A DNA stretch of 64,000 bases from Umbilicaria muhlenbergii (Eukaryota > Ascomycota > Lecanoromycetes > Umbilicariales > Umbilicariaceae), in the NCBI GenBank assembly GCA_000611775.1, contig KK106982.1, forward strand, positions 124,001 through 188,000, in the 5' to 3' direction. Of the stretch, positions 55,041 through 64,000 are shown in pieces (the first letter of the stretch is position 1; each line of letters opens with the position of its first letter). Both the position numbers and the translations under genes were made by a program. The notes beneath the pieces were generated by a model. That model did no database searches and was not told the origin of the DNA. It worked only from the letters and a program-made list of their open reading frames with translations.

Positions 55041-57852
55041 CTATTGGTATAGATTTCCCCCATTGACCCCGTTCACCCCGTTGACCCCATTCACCCCGTT
55101 CGTACCAAAAGAGTTGGCGCCAACATACCCCGTATACCCATTCCCATTCGTCCCGTTACCCAACAGCGCCGCCTCCGACTCCACTCCAGTCCAATTGTTA
55201 AAGCCCATCGCAAGCACCGACTGATCCCGCACCCACCAATCCTGGCTCTCCTCCACCAACGCATCCACGCCCCCGAACAGAACCGCCGGCGCCGGCTGCG
55301 CTTCCGCCATCGCACCGACCCTGGCAGCCCGGTCTTGGTTCCAGAGCTCCTGCTGTTCCGGAGGCATCATATACCGTTGTTGCCGCGGCGCGTGCCCGTA
55401 TTGGGCAGGGATCCGTGACGCCAATGCCATGGACCCATTAGACTGGCGCATCTCCGGGACCGAAGCGGGGCTGCTCATAGCCGCGACATCAGGTATACCA
55501 TGTGCTGCCATACCGAGACCCGGGTCTCGTTTGACTACTGGCTGGCTGGTTGGAGACATTTGTCGGTTTGGTGCCGGCGAGGTCGTCTCCGGCCCTGGCG
55601 ACGAGTGGCTGTACGGTCGGAGCGGGCCAAATTTGGCGTCGGTGCGGGCAAGCACGATGGCAGCCTCCTCGGGGACCTCGATCTTCCACCGGCGCGTAAG
55701 CATGCTCAACATGCTGAGTGTCCTCCGCGCACACAGCCAACCCTCCGCTATCTCCTCAAGGTGTTTCACTCCATGAATGATGTCCCGCTTGGCGTTTTTC
55801 TCCGGCAGGTTGAGCAAATGTATGGTACATGCCGAATGACCTATATATACCGCAATATTGCAGATCTGTCTTAGGCCGTGTGTCCGTTTGTAAAGGCGAA
55901 GCAGCTTCGAGACCATGGCAGCCGCGTGCGTACAAAGCTTCCGAGGCGATACATGAGCAGGTAGTGGCGAAGTCGCTTGGTTGTATTTGAGGAAAGGTCG
56001 AAATAGATGAATGAAAAGAAGTTGAAAGAACATACTGGTAGAGTGTCAGCTTAGTCTATCGATCTTTACGTCGAACAGGACTTACTGCATGACCAACACA
56101 CTGGGGAGTTGACCTTCCTTAGGCTCCATCTCCTTTGGCAGATTCTTCCGCCATGCTTCCAGTCTTGTATGAAGCTCACTCAGTTTCTTCAACTCTGCTT
56201 GCTTGCCGATGGGCTTCTCAATGTTCGTTGGATGATAAAAGTAGAGTAGAAGATCACTGCTGATCTCGCATAGTGACGAAATCTGCAAGGCAACAGCTCG
56301 AGTCCGTGAGGGCTGAGAGCGTGCTTGAATCATCCCAGAGTCCGTATATGGGTACCATAAGTCTGCGTCTTCCATAGGAAAGACGTCAAACTTTGGAAGC
56401 GTGACGCTAGAAAGTGGTAACTGCGGCTGGCGTCCTAAATAATTTGACCAGCACCTAGAATGCGTCAGTCTGACTTGACTATGATATTAACCTCGTCATG
56501 GACTTACTTGTCAAACAAAAAACAGCCCCAGAATGTGATCCGTCTGGCATCGACCTCCAGCTCGTCCCGGTTGATGTTTCCGGCATCAACATTCAGGCCA
56601 AGATCACAGGCCATCCGGAAGCTCATGCCGCTATAAACCCATCCTTTAGCCTCCCGCCCACACCCAGCTTCACGGACGGACATCAACGCAAGAGCCTGCA
56701 CGGTTGAGAGCCTGGGGTTCTCGTGCTCGTCGTTCTCTAGTATGAGCCGCTTGGCCTCCTTGAAGAAATGATCTCCAGCCGTCGCCGAGTCTTGCGGGTC
56801 CGCTCTGGCAGCTGGCCATGAAGTGAAGTGACAACCCAAGGCAAGCATGGCGTTGACAAGAAGTGGCGTGCAGTATTCGGTCTTTCGTCTCGTGTCTTGA
56901 GGCGGTTTGCCGAGTAAGAAGTCTCGGTAGAAAAGGCTCTTGGAAAGTGTCGTGAAATAGGTATAGTGCCACGAAAAGTACATGTTGAGAAGGTGCATGA
57001 TGAGTTCAGGGTCTGAAGTCACGGTTGTCCAGGAAGTGAAAGGGTTCTCTTGCTGTTGATACTGCTCGGCACTGCTTGGCGACGCAGCCATATCGTACTC
57101 GTCCAGGCCCGACTCGAGGAAGATCAGGTTCGACGTTCCTCCGATAAAGCTGATTGAACCATTCTCCAATCGCATCTCTCCCATCTTGCCCGACAACTCC
57201 GTCTCAAACTTGGGCACTTCTGAGAGAGTTCTGTTGTCGTACACGGGCGACTCGATATCCTCTGTCTCGTCACCAAGGCCATTATCCTTGGCCAGTATTG
57301 TTTCTGCGACATCGTCCAGACTTTCGCAAGTCCTTATCTGCCGTACGAGCCCGACCACCTCTTCTTCGGAATAGTTGAGGATTGCTTGGATCAAGGTTTG
57401 TAGGGTGGAGTTTCGAGTCTTGAGATTGTCAATGTCCTTTTTGTACACGCCTTTGCGCCGATGGTCGGAGTTGGGATCGTAGATGCATTCGGTACCGTAC
57501 ACGGACGCGCATGCAGCGCAGCTCGGGGTATTGCCATCGCACTGGAAGCAAAGAGGCTGTCAGCTGCTGATAGGTACTTGTTCGTGAGATGCAATGTTTG
57601 GAAGGGTCCCTGCAGGAGAGCCTGGATGCGACGGACCTTTGATTTCCTTCTACGGCAGGCAATGCAAGCTGTACTGACACATCTCCGCTTGACAGAGGTA
57701 GAGGCAGAGACGGCGGCATCCTTGTCTCGACTGCGCGACTTTGTCTTCTGCGCTTTTGACGCAGGCTCGGACGCATCGAGGACTCTATCGTGACTGTTGG
57801 CAGGACTCGTTGTCGTGTTCGTATGCGCTTCGAACTTGGTGCCCTCTGCCAT
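55041..57852 (-). CDS. Zn2Cys6 transcription factor with fungal_trans domain
   Basis: Four exons (57637-57852, 56508-57541, 56086-56454, 55041-56034) with introns of 95, 53 and 51 nt encode 870 aa. ATG 57852 gives MAEGTKFEAH. The zinc cluster spans intron 1: CIACRRRKSK in exon 1, then CDGNTPSCAACASVYGTEC, the six cysteines of a Gal4-type binuclear cluster. A linker (HRRKGVYKKDIDNLKTRNS) leads to the fungal-specific regulatory domain (LVNAMLALGCHFTSWPAAR; ALALMSVREAGCGREAKGW; FWGCFLFDKCWSNYLGRQP). The C-terminus is Pro/Ser/Gln-rich and ends in GVNGVNG repeats and NLYQ. Relatives are often labelled nirA-like; I treat that only as a hint. The regulated pathway is not visible here. Confidence 0.9.
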
Positions 57853-58809
57853 CGATTCATAGGGCGGGATGGGTGCCAGGTGCCTTGGTGCCTCGGAGAT
57901 ATGGAAAGCAGCTCGGAGTACCTGTGTCGAGCCTTGCACCGCGGCTGTGCCTGTGCCCCAACCACTGGACACGACCGATGCTCTCCCACCTCCGGGACAG
58001 GGTACTCTTTACCAATGGAAGTGATCAATAAGGATCCTGCTGGAAACTAGATCCTGCGGAACTTACGGAGGATTGGCAGTCTTGATCGGTCAGGAGTGGA
58101 GTGTGGAGTGTAGATGGGTAGAAGTGTAGAAGTGCGGGCTCCATCGTCCATCCCAAGTGGTCTCTGTCGCCAAGGGAGAAGCACTTGGGAAGAGAGCGAA
58201 GGGCGTCTTACGAAGAACCTGGCGTGCCTCAGTTCCACACCGCTACCATTCACCCTCGAGAATCCGTGTTTCATACATCCTTCTATCGACCCAGCCTGAG
58301 TAAGGTATGGCATGCTATGCACAATCGCGGTCGCAGTCTCCCGCAGATACCGATTGGTATATCTTGGTTCCCTTCTCCCACATTGCTCTGACAAGTGACA
58401 GCGACAACGATGTGATTGGGTTGGATGCACCCCTCCCCCAGGATTGATAACGAGGAGCGATAGATAAGACGCGTGCCGCCTGCAGGCTGACGGCGTGCGG
58501 CCAAGACACCTGCGGTGCTGAGGAACCCTTTGCTACCTGACGCCTTGCCGTGCGATCTACGGCCCACTGTTCGAGATAGTGGGCCGGAGAATGCCATGGT
58601 GGCTCGGTGGCACGAAAGCGCAGTTGCTGGGAAGGACTCTCACCACTCGTACAACTACGAACGGGGCTGCCCGCTGCTCAGAGAGCACGTGCTTGGGCCT
58701 TGTACCGCTCTGCGCACGTTTGTGATCATTGTGCGAAGCAGGACCAGGACCAAGGGACCACTCGCCGAAATACACCGGGACGTCTCGTTGAGGTAATCAG
58801 TTCTCAATC
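57853..58809. promoter_or_regulatory. Divergent promoter region of the Zn2Cys6 and cofactor D genes
   Basis: About 960 bp lie between two starts that point away from each other. Pyrimidine-rich stretches occur. No TATA box is clear. Open frames here do not match families. Confidence 0.5.
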
Positions 58810-61800
58810 ATGGATGCCCCAGAAGATAAAGACGTCAAGCTGCAAAAAGCATCGGGAGATCTGCTGTCCGAGCTTCAGCACACCCTTCCTCCCTTTCTAT
58901 GGAAGTCCAAGACTCCCCAGCCGGGCGCTGCCAAATCCCCGTCGCACGTCGCTCGAAGCGTTGTCGGGTATAGAGCCACTGATAACCTCATCAAACTGGT
59001 ACCGTATCAAGGAATTTCCGCTTGCTCTCTCGTCATGCTAACATCTGCATCTTCCACAGTTAGAACCTTTCCAGGAATGGCCTCAGCTCCTCGATCCCTG
59101 CCTCGCCAGCATCTTGCCACCCCTGGTTTCTGCATACTTGGGTTATTTATCAAACCAAAAGGACCAATATCGCGCAACGCGGGGAAGCAGTCTGGCAAAA
59201 GCAATCCCCCTTCCGCGGGCGATCTGCAAGCTGCTATATACACTGTGCAAAGTTCGTGGAGAGAAAGTGATAACGCGGTTTTTGAACAATGAGCCCAAGT
59301 ACTTGGAGCCTATGCTTGATGCCTTCCAGGCGTGGAACGAATACATCATCCTCCCGGAGGCGACATCAAGCTCTCGTTGTGGGCCCATGGTATGGGAGGA
59401 GCGTTACATCATGCTGCTATGGCTCTCTCATCTCATGTTGGCTCCTTTTGATCTGGCCTCTATATCTTCCCCGGAGCTAAGCCACGAACTTGAGAACTTT
59501 CCTACGGACATGAAGTTACCTGGCGAATTGCCTGCCATTGCAAGGCGGATCATTCCAATCTGTACCACATACATTACGGTGGCCAGTAAAGAGCGAGAGG
59601 CGGCAAGAGCGCTACTGGTCCGTATAGCACTACGACCAGATATGCGACGAATTGGCTTGCTCGAATCAAGCGTTCATTGGGCATTGTCCTCATTGGAGAC
59701 TGAATCCAATGAAGCTGCTTCTAAGTCTATCTATGCACATGTCGGAGTTCTTTCTTTCCTTGCTGGCATTCTTGTATCAGCCGAGAAAGCTGCTATAGCT
59801 CCTTTTCTCATGCCTATATTCCAGAGAATACAAAAGCTCAACGCCGAGCAGACTCCCTTATCTAGGGTTGTTATCTCGTCCGCTCTTGCGCGCAAAGTCA
59901 TAATCAAGATTCTTCGTGCGGTTACAGTGACTAACCTAGAGCCTGACACTACCATGTCTTCCGCCATCCCGGCGCATTTTGTTGGCGGCGTTCTGGAAGA
60001 CGTTATTGATTACCTGCTGACCGCTTTGGCCGATAAGGATACACCGGTCCGGTACGCTGCGAGTAAAGCACTGAGTGTCATAGCATTGAAGCTGGATGCA
60101 TATATGGCTGCGGACGTGGTTGAGGCGGTTGTTGGAAGCTTGGGTGAGGACGTGTTGTGGGAAGATACATCTACCGGTCTCACTATTGATAAGCATCACG
60201 CTTCGCGAAAAAGGGAGGCCTCTTTGACAATGAACCTAATAGTGGTTAGTGCTTTAAGATGGCAAGGCCTTGTTCTCACACTTTCACACCTTCTCTACCG
60301 GCGCTCGCCGCCTCCGGAGCTGCTTCCAGAAATCTTGAATGCTTTGGTACTTGCTCTTGGGTTCGAGCAAAGATCTGCAGTGGGCAGTTCAGTCGGCACA
60401 AATGTAAGGGATGCAGCCTGCTTTGGTATCTGGGCAACGGCGCGGAGGTATACCACGAAAGAGTTGCTACAGGTGGAGACGTCAACGATTTTAGCGGCCA
60501 ATACCCGCTCGCAGTCCAGTACGGTGCTGCAGATTCTATCAAACGAGCTGGTAGCTGCGGCTGCTCTTGATTCTTCTGGAAACATTCGACGAGGAGCATC
60601 AGCAGCGCTACAGGAATTAATCGGGCGCCATCCTGATACTGTCATTGAAGGCATCTCCCTTGTACAAGTGGTTGACTATCATGCGGTGGCCTTACGCTCG
60701 AGAGCCATGAAGGAAGTCGCTGTTGGAGCGTCAAAGCTCAGTGAGTCGTATTGGAATGTCCTCCTGGATGGCTTCCTGGGCTGGAGGGGAATTGGCTCTC
60801 CTGACGCCGGATCACGAAGACAGGCTGCTACTGCTATTGGCCTCCTGAGTACGGTAAAGGGTGACGAGAGTATCCAAATAATCGTCGACCGAGTCTGCCA
60901 CAGCTTGCGACGTCTTCAACACCGCCAAGTTGAAGAGCGGCATGGACTACTTCTTTCCTTGGCCGCTGTAGTACACAGTATCAATTCTAACAATTCTATA
61001 TCAAACCTGCTACAATCGTCAACAACATCAGCATTATCCAAGGTATGGGAGGTGTTTGAGAAGATCTCTCCGCTATCTACTAAGGACTTCACGTCTTCCG
61101 TCCTTCGACCAGAGCTGACCGCTGAGGCAGCTTGTTGTATCATTTCATCTCTCGCTTTAGCGTCATGCAGTCAGTCTTCTGGGCGGTCCATCCTACCGCC
61201 CCCTCCGCAAGGATCTCTTGATGAGTGCCTTAATATTCTCACCTTGTGTTTAAGCCGTATCGAAGATGTGATTGTTGCTGCTTCTTCAAAGGCAGCCGAA
61301 GATATCTTCGAGATTCTAGATGGTCCTAAAAGGGAAAGTCTTGCCCGAATATGGATCTCTTCATTGGACATAGATGCGTCAGGTCGATCGCGAGGGACTA
61401 GCAAAGCCAACGGTTATGTCGCTGCACTTGGAACGGTGTACAGGTTTTTCCAGTCGCCAAAAACGGATGTCTCTGCCGCTTTGACTGGTGTACTTTTATC
61501 CCTTGCCGCACCTCAGATGCAGATCGAGTCGAAAGTGGCAGCCCTGAAGAGTTTGTCTGCAGGAGTATTAAGGATTGAAGGTAAAGCATGGCAAACATTG
61601 ATGGTCATCGAGGCTGACTTTACCAGTTGTGACAGTCCCGATAGCGAACACGTTGCTGGCATCTTTGAAAGACTATACTGCCGACCAACGAGGCGACGTT
61701 GGATCTCTAGTTCGTGTTGAAGCTATCGATGCTGTTGGTATATCTTGGGCGAGCGGGCTGCCCAACGACGAAGAAATCAAGCGCAAGTTGATGGCACTTG

Positions 61801-62704
61801 TGTGCGGACTGGCAGCAGAGAAGTTGGACAAAATACGCTTCCGAGCGTGGACATGTCTACAAAGTTGCTGGAAGCTGTTTGGTGGAGCAAATGCTCCTCC
61901 CATGTGAGCACTAATCACTAAGATATTTGTGAGCTTCCTGACATTCCGCAGCACCTTTTCGGACGTGGCACAAACGTCAACAGTCGAGTATTTTCAACAA
62001 CTACTATTGCTACGCTCAGCGGACTGGGCCCGACTTTCTCTCCTGGAAGGCTACGTCACTTCAGCTGGCGTTGGTTCCGAGTCACTGCTTCGAGCTTCGA
62101 GAGCCGCCTTGGTCGATTATGCCGAGCACCTCGCTATCGCTGATCTGGTAGCCCTTTGCCAAGACCTAATCGAAATTGTGCGGCAACATATCGCCGATGA
62201 CAGGCTTATAATCCCGGCATTAGAGGTCGTCGCCTTTCTCTTCGACGCAGGTCAGTTCCAGCGCATCAACGATGTTGAGTTTAAGTAAGTGAATTTATCA
62301 CACTCTAAATGATATCAACTAAACTATGAAGATGGCGGATTTTCTTTGCCTTAATTCAGAAATCCCACTTCAAGTCCGGCAATGTCCATAAGCTCGAAGC
62401 TGCGGTGAAGGTATACGGCGGGCTTGCAACTATCGACGTGTTACAACAAGACGTACTCGCGAAGCTCTGCAGCATGCTATTGCACCCTTTTCCGCAGGTA
62501 AGCAGACTGGCACACGTCTACTCACGAACATGTGACTCGGCCCTTGCTAATGAAAGGTAGATCCGTAATGCAGTTGCCGATGCTCTGTGGGTCATTGCAG
62601 AAAACGATCTTCTCAAGGGGGAGGACTGGTCTAAACCGCCCAAGGAGCTCAAGGAGGTGGCGAATGGCATTCGAACACAGATCCTGGTAGGTGTCCAAGG
62701 ATGA
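58810..62704 (+). CDS. TBCD: Tubulin-specific chaperone D (cofactor D)
   Basis: Cofactor D binds beta-tubulin and, with cofactors C and E, assembles the alpha/beta-tubulin dimer. Six exons (58810-58998, 59060-61580, 61627-61903, 61952-62284, 62332-62497, 62561-62704) with introns of 61, 46, 48, 47 and 63 nt give 1209 aa, the usual length. Recognisable stretches are MVWEERYIMLLWLSHLMLAPFDL near the N-terminus, DKDTPVRYAASKALSVIA (HEAT-like), NVRDAACFGIWATARRYT, LKDYTADQRGDVGSLVR and IRFRAWTCLQSCW. All-helical HEAT repeats run through most of the length. ATG 58810 (MDAPEDKD) is the first in frame. The gene is intact and single-copy type; it is a good anchor for non-island chromosome. Confidence 0.93.
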
Positions 62705-63801
62705 TCTGCCGCGTTAGCAGAAGGTCGTACGTCCATCAGGGCTTTTTAGCCACTAGCACTACGTCAAGCTAGGAGTTGTCGTGATGGGAAGACCAGTATC
62801 TTCCTAGCGTTCCTCTAGATGTGGAAGAACCCAATCATCACCCGGGCGTTGAGCGGGCCACACCCTCAGCCGGTACCGTATCAAACCGGAGTGCCGTGAT
62901 ACGATCCCTAGGGGAAGTCAGCCGCGCGAGATGAGTGAGGGTAATACGCCAGACAGTTTTGTGGGAGAGGAGAGGAAACGGTTCCAGGAAGGGGCGCGGA
63001 GATTAGGCGGTTTCGATTGGCTAAATGATGACTTGAGGATTGGGACGTTTTGATTGAAGGCATTCTGCTTCCCTTTTTCGTACCTAGGGATTCATGAAAT
63101 GCTGCTGTAGGATCCAAATTAATGGTAGTCTCGGCAGCGAAGGCTCTTCAGCAGGGCACGATTAAAAGAACTCACACTTCCTCTGACGAAGTGTTGCTGC
63201 GTATGTCGCACTCAACGCCAGTGCTCGTACAAGGATTTCAGAGGTACTCGTAGTCGTACTTCTTTCCAGAAGCGACGAAGACCAAGGGCCATCAAAGAGT
63301 CCCCCAAATCACCTTTAACCCTTTCTAATCCACTTCAGATTACCGCGACATATCGGAGTAGATCGATCCACTTCTAGGGTACCGTAGTTCTGCGGGAAAA
63401 GATGGACGCTACTGACCAATGACATCTGCAGGCCGTTGCCAGGGTCAGGCACCGCATGTCGCGTTACTCCGAGTACACACTGCTAACGACTAACGTCAAC
63501 ATGCCTGTTCCCTCACGGCCCCACTAGGAACGTCCGAAAACGTGGAGTCAAGACGTCAACATGACAACATCATCAATAATTGCTTGGGATCAAGGGTCTG
63601 CGCGGGCATTGTGTCATCCCTCGTACAGCTCGAACCCCTCACTGGAGGTAGATATATGAAGGGACCTGCTTCCATTTACCTACTATCCTTTCCCATCAAT
63701 CCAAACCAAACCTGACCACCCAAGCCGAATCGAACTAAGCCAGACCGATCCAAAACCTAAACCTAATCCAATCTAATCCTCCACCACCACACACACACAC
63801 A
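62705..63801. promoter_or_regulatory. Spacer and con-10 promoter
   Basis: 1.1 kb without a supported gene. The right part should drive con-10: a TATATGAAGG stretch near 63652, a CCCCT stress-type element near 63630, and a C/A-rich leader with an ACACACACAC tract right before the ATG. Confidence 0.5.
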
Positions 63802-63924
63802 ATGACCGACAACACCAACCCAGGCAACTTTGCCAACCGCCCCAAGGAAGAAGTCCAAGCCGCTGCTTCCAAGGGCGGACAGGCCAGCTCGGGAGGTTTC
63901 GCGTCCATGGACCCAGACAAGCAG
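63802..63924 (+). CDS. con-10: Conidiation/stress protein CON-10 type, first exon, cut by window end
   Basis: ATG 63802 opens MTDNTNPGNFANRPKEEV, then KGGQASSGGFASMDPDKQ. GNFANRPKEEV and KGG..SGGFASMD are the hallmark of the con-10/GsiB-like stress family, short hydrophilic proteins made in conidia and under starvation or light. The 41-codon exon ends at the donor GTCCGT at 63925. The rest (further KGG repeats expected) lies beyond the window. No function is proven for the family; hydrophilicity suggests protection in dry spores. Confidence 0.88.
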
Positions 63925-64000
63925 GTCCGTTCCCTCTCACCTCATTTGCACACCCCAAGCAACTACACCCCCCATCCCCACTCCATTCCCCCACACCCTC

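Overview
The window is chromosomal DNA from a filamentous ascomycete (Pezizomycotina). The evidence is short GT..AG introns (41-95 nt), a Zn2Cys6/fungal_trans regulator, a con-10 type stress gene, and fungal mobile families (Ty3 chromoviruses, hAT, MULEs, DUF3435 recombinases). Class and species cannot be fixed from the sequence.

There are two worlds, meeting near 46.2-46.8 kb. Positions 1 to about 46.2 kb form an AT-rich, CpG-poor, repeat-dense island. It holds three Ty3/gypsy chromovirus copies: one cut by the window start (1-6760), one at 11524-18820 and one at 36573-44920. The last two have paired LTRs and 5-bp target duplications. A solo LTR sits in the first copy. The island also has a deleted MULE (7653-8710), a hAT transposase gene (22162-24483), a 359-bp hAT MITE with an 8-bp duplication (25899-26257), and a 3-kb MULE with ~100-bp inverted ends (29119-32079), which contains a 250-N assembly gap. 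Host-type genes lie between them. Pterin dehydratase, a kinase-like protein, a MADS-box mini-protein and a GPI-anchored-type protein are open. A ferric reductase, an F-box protein, a J-domain protein and two coiled-coil proteins are broken.

The most interesting object is a decayed DUF3435 tyrosine-recombinase gene on the minus strand (46736 to 44926, then 36572 to 35321), cut in two by a Ty3 insertion that duplicated TTAAG. DUF3435 proteins are the 'captains' of giant fungal Starship transposons. This one lies at the island's right edge and reads inward, towards a ferric reductase pseudogene (a known Starship accessory class). The island may therefore be the captain-side end of a ruined Starship. 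This is an inference: no element ends were found.

From 48 kb rightward the sequence is normal euchromatin: a 1264-aa protein with two tandem Ulp1-like (C48) protease domains, a bZIP factor, a Zn2Cys6 factor, tubulin cofactor D, and the first exon of con-10.

Broken host genes in the island mostly have TGA at expected tryptophan positions, and LTR pairs differ almost only by transitions. This suggests a RIP-like process whose preferred context does not look like textbook CpA RIP. The J-domain pseudogene instead shows TAA/TAG at glutamine positions.
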